Positions 1-8,651 of a stretch of DNA of 64,000 nt are shown here, in pieces (positions within the stretch are counted from its first letter, which is position 1; the number at the start of each line of letters is the position of its first letter). A program made the position numbers and the translations under genes. The stretch lies in contig NZ_JAIOUP010000002.1 of NCBI RefSeq assembly GCF_019931165.1, positions 248,001 to 312,000 on the forward strand. Direction: 5' to 3'. The DNA comes from Schnuerera sp. xch1 (GTDB lineage: Bacteria; Bacillota; Clostridia; Tissierellales; Tepidimicrobiaceae). Below the pieces are notes generated by a model. The model was not told the DNA's origin. It saw only the letters and a program-made list of their open reading frames with translations, and did no database searches.

Positions 1-45
1 TGATGTTCCAAATTCTCTTGATATGCTCATTAAGAATTCTTGCAT
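1..45 (-). CDS. Start of a third M42-type peptidase (partial, runs off the window)
   Basis: Only the first 15 codons are visible, beginning MQEFLMSISREFGTS. The ATG overlaps the TAA of the upstream M42 gene by one base, and a GGAGG site lies inside the end of that gene, so the two are translationally coupled. The Ser/Gly-rich turn after an amphipathic helix resembles the N-terminus of M42 aminopeptidases (in the neighbour, the equivalent is Gly-Val-Thr-Gly-Asp). Calling it a third paralogue is inference from this short match and from the tandem arrangement. Confidence 0.5.
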   Translation of the reverse strand, partial: MQEFLMSISREFGTS

Positions 46-1028
46 TATAACATCCCTCCATTTTCTATTTCTTTGAGGAATAAATCTAAAAGCTTAACTG
101 TATTTTCAAAATCCGAATAACTAGCAACGGATATAGGTGAATGTATATATCGACATGGAACAGATACTGTTAGACATTTAGCACCATTTCCTGAAACATG
201 AATTGCACCAGCATCATTTCCCCCACCAGTAATTCTTCTTCTTTGATATGGAATTCCATTTTTTTCTGCCAATTCACATATGCCTTCACTTAAGCCAACA
301 TTAAAGTAGCTTGTCTTATCAGCAATTGAAATAGCAGGACCATGTCCAATAGATGTTCCGTGTCTATATGCTTCTACCATAGGAGTATCCGAACATACTG
401 TTCCTTCAAGAACTATGCCTATATCTGGATTAATTAAATAAGAAGCTGCATATGAACCTCTATCTCCTATTTCTTCTTGAATAGTAAATACTCCGTAAAT
501 AGGAAGATCATAATTACCTTGTAAAATTTCTATAAGAACTTTGCAGCCTGCTCTATCATCTAAAGCCTTGGACTTGACAAGGCCATCTCCAAAATCCTCA
601 TATTCTGTAGTAAACATTCCATAGTCTCCTACTTCAACAATTTCTTCAGCTTCATTCTTAGTTTCTACGCCTATGTAAATATAGGAATTTTCATATCCAT
701 CTCCTAATCGTATTAGTCCAGGTATTTTATTTTCGCCTATATATACAGTCTTAGATGTCACAACCTTTTCATCTATACCTCCGGATGGTTCAAAGCTAAG
801 GGTTCCATCCTCATTTACGCCTGTTATGATGATACCTACTTCATCCATATGAGCAGCAATCATCACGACGGGTCCTTCTTTTTTGCTATTCTTTTTAGCA
901 ATAACGCTACCTAGACCATCGTATGTTATTTCATCCACATAAGGTTCTACTTCACGTTTAATAATTTCCCTTACATCTTTTTCATCACCAGTAACTCCCC
1001 ATGCCATAGCTAATTCTTTTAAAAGCAA
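45..1028 (-). CDS. M42 family metallo-aminopeptidase (glutamyl aminopeptidase/deblocking type)
   Basis: This 327-aa protein is a cytoplasmic dinuclear-metal aminopeptidase; the family forms large tetrahedral oligomers that trim peptides released by proteasome-like proteases. The expected ligands are visible: His60 in AAHMDE, the bridging Asp157 in KALDDR, the catalytic and ligand pair Glu185-Glu186 in IQEEIGDRG, and the terminal His296 in RYIHSP. Length is slightly short of the usual 340-360 residues. It is the middle gene of a tandem cluster and overlaps the upstream paralogue by 10 bases and the downstream one by one base, so the three are probably one operon. Substrate is not predictable. 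This member should be active, unlike its upstream neighbour. Confidence 0.9.
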   Translation of the reverse strand: MLLKELAMAWGVTGDEKDVREIIKREVEPYVDEITYDGLGSVIAKKNSKKEGPVVMIAAHMDEVGIIITGVNEDGTLSFEPSGGIDEKVVTSKTVYIGENKIPGLIRLGDGYENSYIYIGVETKNEAEEIVEVGDYGMFTTEYEDFGDGLVKSKALDDRAGCKVLIEILQGNYDLPIYGVFTIQEEIGDRGSYAASYLINPDIGIVLEGTVCSDTPMVEAYRHGTSIGHGPAISIADKTSYFNVGLSEGICELAEKNGIPYQRRRITGGGNDAGAIHVSGNGAKCLTVSVPCRYIHSPISVASYSDFENTVKLLDLFLKEIENGGML

Positions 1029-2065
1029 CTAAGTTCCCCCCAATCCTTTTTATCCAAAAAATAAATGAAATTTAACAATAATTTAGAAGTATAATCCAAG
1101 TCTATATTCTTTACAATTTCAGCAGAAGAATACTTGTACATCACAGGAGTTAGTAAAATAGCTGTTGGTATTCCTCCACAGGCTATTTGAATAGCCCAGG
1201 CATCTGTTGGGTTTTTGCCAGATGCAGCCTTTATTTGATATTTAAAGTCATACTCAATATTCTTTGCACACTTAATAAGCCATTTAGTAAGTTTTGAGTC
1301 TGCAGTAGGTCCAGAATAAATAGCAGGCCCAAATCCACTTTGTATTTTATTAAGTTTATCCTCTCTTGTTTTACTTGAAACTGAGTCCAAAATCAAAGCT
1401 ATATCAGGCTTTACTTCATTTGCTGCTACTGTGGCTCCTATAAAGCTATTATAATGTTGCACTCCAAAAACTACATATAATTCCATATCTATATCTTTTA
1501 ATGCTAACAACGTTTTATATAAAACTGGTATACCTATCCTGTCACATAGAGCTTTAGCACATATTGTATCATCTTTAAACGACATGCATCTTCTCTTAAA
1601 TGTGACAGTATCACCAATATTTACATACTTCTTAGCCTTTTCCTTTGAAAAGCCTATATCTATTTTCATCTCTTCTAAGGTTACAGGAGCTTTTCTCTCT
1701 TTAGCCGACAATATATGAGGCGGCCTTAATCCTAATAGTCCTGGAACTGTTTTTTTGCCCCACACTAAAACTTCTTGCGATGCAAGATCTTTCGGATTAA
1801 TATCGCCAACTATATCAAAATCTAAAAACCCTTTATCATCAATATTCGTAACTATAAGTCCTGGTTCGTCTATATGTGAAAATATCATGGCTTTTTGTGA
1901 ATTTTTTTTACCATTTATTTTTAAAATAATATTTCCGATATTATCCATAAATACTTCATGTCCAAATTCATCAAAAATATCTTTAAGCAAATGTGATAAT
2001 CTAAACTCATCACCACTAACTGCACCAATTTTTGTAACTGATTTTAATAATTCCTCTGCAGTCAT
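1019..2065 (-). CDS. M42-like protein with lost metal ligands (probable pseudoenzyme)
   Basis: This 348-aa protein aligns end to end with the M42 peptidase that follows it and keeps His64 in FSHIDEPG. The other active-site positions are changed: the bridging Asp is Cys174 (KALCDR), the catalytic Glu-Glu pair is His204-Tyr205 (VQHYNS), and the last His ligand is Tyr312 (VMYKYSS). The reading frame is intact, the start has a good ribosome site (GGAGGGAC), and it overlaps the active paralogue. Selection therefore seems to keep it. It could be a non-catalytic subunit of a mixed M42 oligomer; that role is inference. M42 complexes made of different subunits are known. Confidence 0.8.
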   Translation of the reverse strand: MTAEELLKSVTKIGAVSGDEFRLSHLLKDIFDEFGHEVFMDNIGNIILKINGKKNSQKAMIFSHIDEPGLIVTNIDDKGFLDFDIVGDINPKDLASQEVLVWGKKTVPGLLGLRPPHILSAKERKAPVTLEEMKIDIGFSKEKAKKYVNIGDTVTFKRRCMSFKDDTICAKALCDRIGIPVLYKTLLALKDIDMELYVVFGVQHYNSFIGATVAANEVKPDIALILDSVSSKTREDKLNKIQSGFGPAIYSGPTADSKLTKWLIKCAKNIEYDFKYQIKAASGKNPTDAWAIQIACGGIPTAILLTPVMYKYSSAEIVKNIDLDYTSKLLLNFIYFLDKKDWGELSCF

Positions 2066-2090
2066 ATAATATGTCCCTCCTCTATTTGCT

Positions 2091-2116
2091 AAAAGGGTCC
2101 CTAGAAAGGAACCCTT
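2091..2116 (-). terminator. Hairpin in the leader of the M42 operon
   Basis: On the minus strand an 8-bp GC-rich stem (AAGGGTTCC / GGACCCTT, one bulged base) is followed by a short T run, about 25 bases before the M42 ribosome site. It could stop read-through from the upstream regulator gene or act as an attenuator. No T-box motif was recognised. Confidence 0.4.
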
Positions 2117-2250
2117 CTTTTCTATAAGAATGTTTTCTCAATTATTGTAGTATATTGTAGAATTTTCATTTTATCTCATAATAAACCCTTTAAATATAAT
2201 TGTCAATATGATTGAGAATTATTATAATTTTCCGAATCATTGCGATTGGA

Positions 2251-2280
2251 TAAAAAAATCCCCCATGGATATAAAGGGAG
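2251..2280 (-). terminator. Intrinsic terminator after the MarR-GNAT gene
   Basis: On the minus strand, CTCCC and GGGGGA pair across an 11-base loop and run into seven Ts, directly after the stop codon of the MarR-GNAT gene. Confidence 0.6.
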
Positions 2281-2303
2281 ACAATTTATTTGAGATCTTT
2301 TCA

Positions 2304-3245
2304 TTAAAGGGTCAACTCCCACGTCTCCCCAATAAGGTCTTTGCCAAAGCTATGGTGTTCTTCGTGTTCTACTAGTTTAAATCCGGCTTTATCATAAATG
2401 CGACGTGCTTCTACAAGTACGCTATTGGTCCATAAAACAAGCTTCTGGTAACCTGCACGCCTCGCAAAAGTAATACACTCCTGTACTAAACGACTTCCAA
2501 GTCCCAATCCACGCGCTTTCGGTTCTACTAAAAGAAGTCGTAATTTCGCTACTGTCTCACTACTTTGAACAACGAATACCGAACCCACAATTTCACTATT
2601 CATTTCTGCTATTATGCATCGCTCACGCTCAGGTTTGTAGTTGTTAATGAAATCCGCTGCGATCTGAGCTACAAGAGCCTCAAAACGTTCATCCCAACCA
2701 TACTCCTGGGCGTACAACACACCATGTCGGTGGGTAACCCAGCCCATATCGCCTGGATGATGACTTCTTAGAAAAAACGCTTCAGAAAATTTAAAGCTTT
2801 TCTTATCGAGGATATTTGCAATATCATGCATTGATTTTAAGAGTTTCTGTTGCTCTTCTTCACTAAGTTCGTTTAATATCTCGGCAACTTCATCTCGTGA
2901 ACGCTGATCTAAAACCGAAAATACTTTCATACCTTCCTGTGTAAGGTGAATAAAAAACTGTCGGCCATCATGCTCTGAACGAACTCTTTCAGTAAGTTCT
3001 TTTTCCTCGAAGCGAGTTAGAATGCGGCTGAGATAGCCAGCGTCCAGCCCCAACTCACGACTTAACTTTGTAGCTGTTGGATTATCACTATTGGCAATTT
3101 CAAATAAAATCCGTACTTCAGAAAGGGAATAAGAACTGTGTAATAATCCTTCATGCAAGACACCTATCTTTCGTGTATAAATTCGATTGAACTTTCGAAC
3201 TTGATCAACCTTGTTGTCAAGTGTACTTTTTTTCACAAATATCAT
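2304..3245 (-). CDS. MarR regulator fused to a GNAT N-acetyltransferase
   Basis: The 313-aa protein joins an N-terminal MarR-type winged helix (about residues 20-150, with the recognition region TKLSRELGLDAGYLSRIL and a wing near HDGRQFFI) to a C-terminal GNAT domain (about 155-313, with the acetyl-CoA loop near RGLGLGSRLV). This helix-turn-helix/GNAT fusion is a known architecture; the acetylated substrate is generally unknown, and a ligand may be sensed by the MarR half. It stands alone with its own terminator. Two palindromes just upstream of the start suggest autoregulation. Ribosome site GAAAGGAT precedes the ATG. Confidence 0.88.
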   Translation of the reverse strand: MIFVKKSTLDNKVDQVRKFNRIYTRKIGVLHEGLLHSSYSLSEVRILFEIANSDNPTATKLSRELGLDAGYLSRILTRFEEKELTERVRSEHDGRQFFIHLTQEGMKVFSVLDQRSRDEVAEILNELSEEEQQKLLKSMHDIANILDKKSFKFSEAFFLRSHHPGDMGWVTHRHGVLYAQEYGWDERFEALVAQIAADFINNYKPERERCIIAEMNSEIVGSVFVVQSSETVAKLRLLLVEPKARGLGLGSRLVQECITFARRAGYQKLVLWTNSVLVEARRIYDKAGFKLVEHEEHHSFGKDLIGETWELTL

Positions 3246-3282
3246 CCTTTCATTGTTATTCTTAATTTAAATATATATTAAT

Positions 3283-3322
3283 ACACTTGACTTTGTCAAT
3301 TAATTATTTGACTTTTTCAAAT
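3283..3322 (-). promoter_or_regulatory. Promoter with two MarR-type palindromes
   Basis: TTGACTTTGTCAA (3287-3299) and ATTTGACTTTTTCAAAT (3306-3322) are two related inverted repeats upstream of the MarR-GNAT gene. A minus-strand TTGACA -35 box lies within the first. This layout fits binding by the MarR domain and self-repression, which is inference. Confidence 0.5.
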
Positions 3323-3822
3323 AATATTATCCGTGTCAGACACTAATATATAAATTTATTTTTTCATTGCAATTTTAATGCTTTTCAACCCTTTAACAAC
3401 AGAATACAGTAATCATAACTCTGAAACCTACAAATGATAAAGAGATTCCCTATTATTTAGCTATTAGAAATTACATGAAAATACTTAGCAATAACGATTA
3501 TTACCGCCAAATCGTTTACCTCCTTAAGCAAAAACTCCCCCAAACTCATCGTTCAGGGGAATAAAACACACCTAATATTAAACTAAAAAACTTAAAATCC
3601 TTTGATTTCAATCCACTTCCTCTCCATCAACAAAACTGTCTCAACGTGTGTTTTGATAGAAAAATGATACTAATACGCATTAATATTCGTTCTGTGTAAA
3701 GATATACCTTCTAGAATAATAGGGGTGTAATCTTTTCTAGCTTATACTTTTACACAATATATAGTATGCACCTCATGTATACAGTCATTTTATACCATTA
3801 ATATAGAATTGATCACTAAGCT
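3323..3822. other. 500-bp intergenic region with a possible gene fragment
   Basis: Mostly AT-rich spacer. A plus-strand open frame from 3397 to 3564 (55 codons, first ATG at 3475, no clear ribosome site) reads as a plausible helical peptide ending QKLPQTHRSGE and may be a degraded gene end. A C4/G4 hairpin near 3531-3559 with T-rich sequence on the minus strand could be a weak terminator. Nothing else is recognised. Confidence 0.3.
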
Positions 3823-6800
3823 TTACTTTATAAATTCAACCTCTGGATATAGTGTTGATGGTGAATCCAATAATGGTTGAGGGATATCTTTTAAATGAAG
3901 ATCAAAGAATGCGGCTATATAGTTTCTCTGTGCCTCAAACACTTGATTAGATTCAGCTGTACCGATACTTTGTTGAATTACTCTTGGTGAAATACTTAAC
4001 TTTCTATTAAGTTGTGGAAAAAGAATCTGATAATCAGTAAAGGTATAATGTGCTCCATTAGGTATGGCAAGGTCCAATTTCCATCCAGTTGAATTCTTCC
4101 AGAAAGAATTTCTATCCTCTGCAGTTAGATGTGAATCTACTTCCCCATCATCATTATAACCTGCATTCATAAGCATAAATGGACGGTTTAAACCATACTT
4201 GGCTACAGGAAGTGGGTAATCAGGCATATATCCCATAGTACCATCCATATCAATACCTGCATCTACTCTGTCATCTTCATACATTACCTGTGCAGAAGTT
4301 GCACCACCAGCAGAATGTCCAAATATACCTACCTTCGTAAGATTTAATGCTTTAGCAAGACCTATAGGTAATTCTCGCCGATTGTGATCTGAATTTTTAC
4401 CACCCTGTATTGCAGCAAGCTGATCAAGTACATATTTCATATCATCAACTCTTACATCCATCATCTTAAGCACAGTCTCTGCATTCATATCTTTTAATTT
4501 TCCAGTTTCAACACGTTCATCTGGAAATTCAACTGCAGAAGTTTCATATGTGTGGTCTACTGTAACCACTACGTAGCCTCTGCTTGCTAAATCTTCCACT
4601 ACTGCAGTACCAAAGTTTCTTGGAACTGTACCTCCCGGAGAATATAAAATTACCGGCCACCCTTCATCACTGTTTGCAACTGGTGCATTAATCCATGCGT
4701 TCGTAACTATGCCTGATAAGTCAATTTGTCCAGGATCTAATCCAATAGTTGTAACAGTATTTTCATCATAATGTTTAGCTGCTCCAGGTTTCATATACAA
4801 TGCTTTTTCTTCGCTTTCTCTCTGTGCAGGATACCAGATACTTACCATAAGCTCCCTTACTTCATCCTTCATCCAAGAATCAACTCGTGTATCATCTACC
4901 AGATGTATTTCAGTAGTGCCTATGTCATACTGACCTGTTGGTTCTGGAAGTTCCAAAATAATCTTCTCGCTGGTATAAGGTTCTTCCTTCTCTGCTGGTG
5001 GAGTAGTCCAAAGCAATGTTCCAACCAGTGTAATCATAAAGATAAAGACTAAAGCAACTAGTGCCCTAACTACTGGAAGAGATTTACCATTAACTATCTT
5101 AGTAGATGAGTTAACTGTAATCCCAAAATAAACTGCATATATAAAACTAAATATAATTACACATAAAACTATAGGCTGAATCAAATTAACTCCTGCTAAA
5201 TTACTAAAAAATCGTTTGAGGAAGCTTATGATTGCCATATAATGTGCCACACCTATAACTAATGGTAAGCCAAATATAAATGCATTTTGCCTAAGTATGG
5301 ACATGCTAATATCTCTATTGCTTACCCCTATTTTATTAATAATCTCGTATCGTGATTTATCTGAAGTCACTTCAGATAGTTGTTTAAAATAAATTATGCT
5401 GCCCGTTGCCATAATAAAGACTAATCCAAGAAACCCTAATATAAATACGTTAAAGGCTGCACCTTCTATACCTAATCTATATTCCGTATAAAATGTAGAC
5501 AGCTTAGATTCTGGCGTCTTGATTTCCGCCAATGCGTTTGTAGTTTTCTTTGTAGCCTTTTGACCCTCTACAACATATCCAACATAGTCTACAGTTGAGC
5601 TTTGTGCTTCGATTTTATTATAAACCTCATCACTTACTACAATCATAACATCAGGATAGCTCCAGTTTATTACTCTCTCAACAGTCATACCTTCAAACTC
5701 AAGAGTTATATCTTCCTTAGGAAGATTAAGAGTAATAGTCTCACCCTTGTAATCAGATGTTTCATAGTCCGTGTACATTGGTCTTATTGCAATTGCTTTT
5801 TCATTTTCAATACTAGGTAGAGCAGTTAATCCTAAAATATTTGCAACCTTATTATATTGACCTACAGAGATTATCTTCACAGGATTCTCATCAGCATTTG
5901 CTTCTCTTCCTGACAGTATCTTTGAGCTTGAAGCTTCCCCTTTGCTTTTGATTACGGAGATTCTCGTTTGAGCAATAACAGGATGCTCTTCATCTCCTCG
6001 GATTATATTATCTACACTCTCATTAAAAGTTTCATCCTGAGAAATATACATATAACTAAAAGGTGTTGCCAATCGAGAGTTTTCTTCAAAACCATAGTAC
6101 ATTCCAACACCAACGCTAACGGCAGATAATGCAACTGCAGATAATAATGATATTACACTTAACATTCTGGAATTACCTTTAATTCGATAAACCAGATTAG
6201 ATGTAGTTATCAGGTTCATTCCATTATAGTAACTTTTCTTGTTCCGCTTTTTTATTTTAAGCAGCAGAACCACCGCTGAAGAAAACAATAATATAGTCCC
6301 TAATATTATTCCTACAAGGGTTATGCCTATATTTCTAAGGACTTCTTCATTATCCGAAAACCTTTGGAATGCAAACCAATATCCTAAAATTAAACAAAGT
6401 ACAGCCAGTATACCGGAGATAACAGATGCCTTAGGTTCCTGTTCTCCAACCTGTTCTGCTCTAAACAGTTCAATCAGTTTAAATTTATAAATCAATCTAT
6501 AGTCTTGAATAGACGTAAGCAAAATAATAGATATAAATACAATGGTTGTATTAATAACAGCCTTAAGAGAAAATACCATACCTACATCTACTGCTATTCC
6601 AAGGAGTCGTATTAAAATCATGCTGAATAACCTAGATAAAAATGTACCAACTGCAATTCCTATTACTAACACTACAGTACCCATAATAAAGTTTTCATAA
6701 AACAGCATTCTACCTATAGTTTTTCTCTGCAGCCCAAGAAGTGAATACAGTCCTACTTCTTTTTTCCGTTTTCTTGCAAAAGTTTTATTTGAATACAGCA

Positions 6801-7023
6801 TAAATACACTTACGAATAGTATCAGTATAACAGACGCCACCAAAAAAATTGACTGCATTGCCTCTGAGGATTCTATGCCCTTTACTATTTCTGTACTATA
6901 CTGTAAAGAAACGAAGGTATAATAAATAACTACACTAAAAAGCATAGAAATAAAATAAATAAGATAGCTTTTAAAATTTCCTTTCATATTTTTCTTTGCT
7001 ACATCAAATAATGTCACTCGCAC
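3823..7023 (-). CDS. BceB-like ABC permease fused to a PAF-acetylhydrolase-like hydrolase
   Basis: The first roughly 640 of 1,066 residues are a Bce-type (FtsX/MacB-like) permease. There are seven membrane segments up to about residue 305, a large extracellular domain of about 200 residues, then three more membrane segments. BceB proteins normally end there at about 650 residues. Here an extra hydrophobic segment (about 650-672) leads into a C-terminal alpha/beta hydrolase of about 390 residues with nucleophile elbow GHSAGG (Ser near 904), Asp near 926 (DMDGT) and His near 989 (GAHYTF). This triad spacing matches platelet-activating-factor acetylhydrolases. An eleventh membrane segment would place the hydrolase outside the cell. 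The gene overlaps its ATPase by 20 bases. The family exports or detaches peptide antibiotics from lipid II-cycle targets; the hydrolase role (lipid or drug ester cleavage) is inference. Confidence 0.85.
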   Translation of the reverse strand: MRVTLFDVAKKNMKGNFKSYLIYFISMLFSVVIYYTFVSLQYSTEIVKGIESSEAMQSIFLVASVILILFVSVFMLYSNKTFARKRKKEVGLYSLLGLQRKTIGRMLFYENFIMGTVVLVIGIAVGTFLSRLFSMILIRLLGIAVDVGMVFSLKAVINTTIVFISIILLTSIQDYRLIYKFKLIELFRAEQVGEQEPKASVISGILAVLCLILGYWFAFQRFSDNEEVLRNIGITLVGIILGTILLFSSAVVLLLKIKKRNKKSYYNGMNLITTSNLVYRIKGNSRMLSVISLLSAVALSAVSVGVGMYYGFEENSRLATPFSYMYISQDETFNESVDNIIRGDEEHPVIAQTRISVIKSKGEASSSKILSGREANADENPVKIISVGQYNKVANILGLTALPSIENEKAIAIRPMYTDYETSDYKGETITLNLPKEDITLEFEGMTVERVINWSYPDVMIVVSDEVYNKIEAQSSTVDYVGYVVEGQKATKKTTNALAEIKTPESKLSTFYTEYRLGIEGAAFNVFILGFLGLVFIMATGSIIYFKQLSEVTSDKSRYEIINKIGVSNRDISMSILRQNAFIFGLPLVIGVAHYMAIISFLKRFFSNLAGVNLIQPIVLCVIIFSFIYAVYFGITVNSSTKIVNGKSLPVVRALVALVFIFMITLVGTLLWTTPPAEKEEPYTSEKIILELPEPTGQYDIGTTEIHLVDDTRVDSWMKDEVRELMVSIWYPAQRESEEKALYMKPGAAKHYDENTVTTIGLDPGQIDLSGIVTNAWINAPVANSDEGWPVILYSPGGTVPRNFGTAVVEDLASRGYVVVTVDHTYETSAVEFPDERVETGKLKDMNAETVLKMMDVRVDDMKYVLDQLAAIQGGKNSDHNRRELPIGLAKALNLTKVGIFGHSAGGATSAQVMYEDDRVDAGIDMDGTMGYMPDYPLPVAKYGLNRPFMLMNAGYNDDGEVDSHLTAEDRNSFWKNSTGWKLDLAIPNGAHYTFTDYQILFPQLNRKLSISPRVIQQSIGTAESNQVFEAQRNYIAAFFDLHLKDIPQPLLDSPSTLYPEVEFIK

Positions 7024-7771
7024 TTCCTCCTAACATATTTAAAACATCCAATAACTTTTTAAAAAAGTCTTTTCGGGATGTATTTCCCTTCACAAGCTCT
7101 GTAAATATATTTCCATCTTTTATAAAAAGCACTCTCTTACAATAACTTGCTGCAAAGGCATCATGAGTTACCATAAAAATTGTTGCCTTATCTTGTTCAT
7201 TAAGTGATTTTAAACTTTCCAAAAGGCCCGCAGCGGACTTTGAATCTAATGCTCCTGTTGGCTCATCAGCTAGTATTAAGCTTGGATTTGATATTATAGC
7301 ACGTGATGCCGCCGTACGCTGCTTCTGTCCCCCTGAAATTTGATAAGGATACTTTTCAAGTATAGGACGAATACCAAACTTATCTGCAATTTCATCAACT
7401 CTGCGTTCCAGCTCTAATACATTCATTTTAGCTATTGCCAAAGGAAGCAGAATATTCTCCTTCACAGTTAATGTATCTAATAAATTATAATCTTGAAAGA
7501 TGAAACCCAATTTATTCCGTCTAAAAGCAGACAATTGTTCCTCATTCATATTCAATATACTTTCTCCATCTATCACGATATCGCCAGAGGTTGGCTGATC
7601 AATGGTAGCTAAAATATTTAAAAGAGTTGTTTTCCCTGATCCGGAAGGGCCCATGATTCCAACAAATTCTCCTTCCTGAACATTCAGGTCAACTCCGTGC
7701 AAAACAGGAAAAACAGTTCCCTTTAGACCATACATTTTTTTGATTTTTCTTGCTTCTACAACTGTTTTCAT
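7004..7771 (-). CDS. BceA-like ABC transporter ATPase
   Basis: This 255-aa ATPase energises the adjacent Bce-type permease. Visible are Walker [11 protein letters not shown]-loop in FIFQDYN, signature ISGGQKQR (the family's usual LSGGQ with Ile), Walker B LILADEPT and the H-loop MVTHD. It has the length of the LolD/MacB/BceA subfamily. It is the first gene of the operon and overlaps the permease. A promoter would lie in the divergent region shared with the response regulator gene, consistent with control by that two-component system. Confidence 0.92.
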   Translation of the reverse strand: MKTVVEARKIKKMYGLKGTVFPVLHGVDLNVQEGEFVGIMGPSGSGKTTLLNILATIDQPTSGDIVIDGESILNMNEEQLSAFRRNKLGFIFQDYNLLDTLTVKENILLPLAIAKMNVLELERRVDEIADKFGIRPILEKYPYQISGGQKQRTAASRAIISNPSLILADEPTGALDSKSAAGLLESLKSLNEQDKATIFMVTHDAFAASYCKRVLFIKDGNIFTELVKGNTSRKDFFKKLLDVLNMLGGSASDII

Positions 7772-7850
7772 ATATTAAATTCCTCCATTTAAATAATTTC
7801 TAATCCTGTTTTAATATTAGCATTATAAAATCAAATAATCCCTTTATTAA

Positions 7851-7930
7851 CCTTACGATTTAAAAGTTCAACCTTACAATTTTGTAAGCTGTTTCTAAAC
7901 CCTTACATTTTTCAGAAAAAGAGGTATAAT
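7851..7930 (+). promoter_or_regulatory. Response-regulator repeats and sigma-A promoter
   Basis: Three CCTTAC(R/A)ATT-like repeats start at 7851, 7872 and 7901. The middle one forms a perfect palindrome CTTACAA-TT-TTGTAAG (7873-7888). Spacing of 21 bases (two helix turns) is typical of OmpR-class binding. A plus-strand -35 TTACAT (7903-7908) and -10 TATAAT (7925-7930), 16 bases apart, drive the regulator/kinase pair. Confidence 0.55.
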
Positions 7931-7979
7931 AAATTCAAGCAGTATTTTAGAACAATTCTCAACCATTGGAGGAATAGAG

Positions 7980-8651
7980 ATGAAGATAATGATTGTAGAG
8001 GACGAACCAACTATTAGAGACATGATTGGAGAAAGCATAAGAAAATGGGGATGTGAAACTATAAATTTGGATGACTTTAGCCAGGTACTTGAAGTATTCC
8101 TAAAGGAAAATCCACATCTTGTATTAATGGATATAAATCTACCTGTTTACGATGGATTCTACTGGTGCAATAAAATCAGAGACATTTCAAAAGTACCTAT
8201 TATATTTATTTCATCTCGTAATACACCTATGGATATGGTCATGTCTATGAATATGGGTGGAGATGATTTTATTCAGAAACCCTTCTATGAGGAAGTGCTA
8301 ATAGCTAAAATAAAGGCTCTACTTCGCAGAACATACTCATATACTGAAACAGTTTCTACAATAATTGAACATGATGGAATTATGCTAAACCTAAATAATG
8401 GAGATGTTTTTTATGGAGATAAAAAGGCAGAGCTTACAAAAAACGAATTTAAAATTCTAAATATACTTATGCAAAACAAGGGGTCTGTAGTAAGCCGTGA
8501 AAAAATAATGCGCAACCTTTGGGAAGATGAAAGTTTTGTAGATGATAATACTCTGACAGTAAATATCACTCGTATACGTAAGAAGCTTGCTAAACTAGGC
8601 AAAGAAAACTATATTACTACTATGAAGGGAGAAGGTTATATAATAAGATGA
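7980..8651 (+). CDS. BceR-like OmpR-family response regulator
   Basis: The 223-aa protein has a receiver domain (Asp7-Asp8 pocket, phospho-acceptor Asp51 in VLMDINLP, the Thr/Ser and Lys positions in FISS and QKPF) and a C-terminal winged helix (about 125-223). It pairs with the kinase downstream (ATGA overlap) and should control the divergent Bce-type transporter, where repeats are visible. Ribosome site GGAGG is 7 bases from the ATG. Confidence 0.92.
   Translation: MKIMIVEDEPTIRDMIGESIRKWGCETINLDDFSQVLEVFLKENPHLVLMDINLPVYDGFYWCNKIRDISKVPIIFISSRNTPMDMVMSMNMGGDDFIQKPFYEEVLIAKIKALLRRTYSYTETVSTIIEHDGIMLNLNNGDVFYGDKKAELTKNEFKILNILMQNKGSVVSREKIMRNLWEDESFVDDNTLTVNITRIRKKLAKLGKENYITTMKGEGYIIR

Noticed and set aside
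2080-2180. T-box riboswitch before the M42 operon
   Set aside because: Only a terminator-like hairpin is visible; the conserved T-box sequence was not found.
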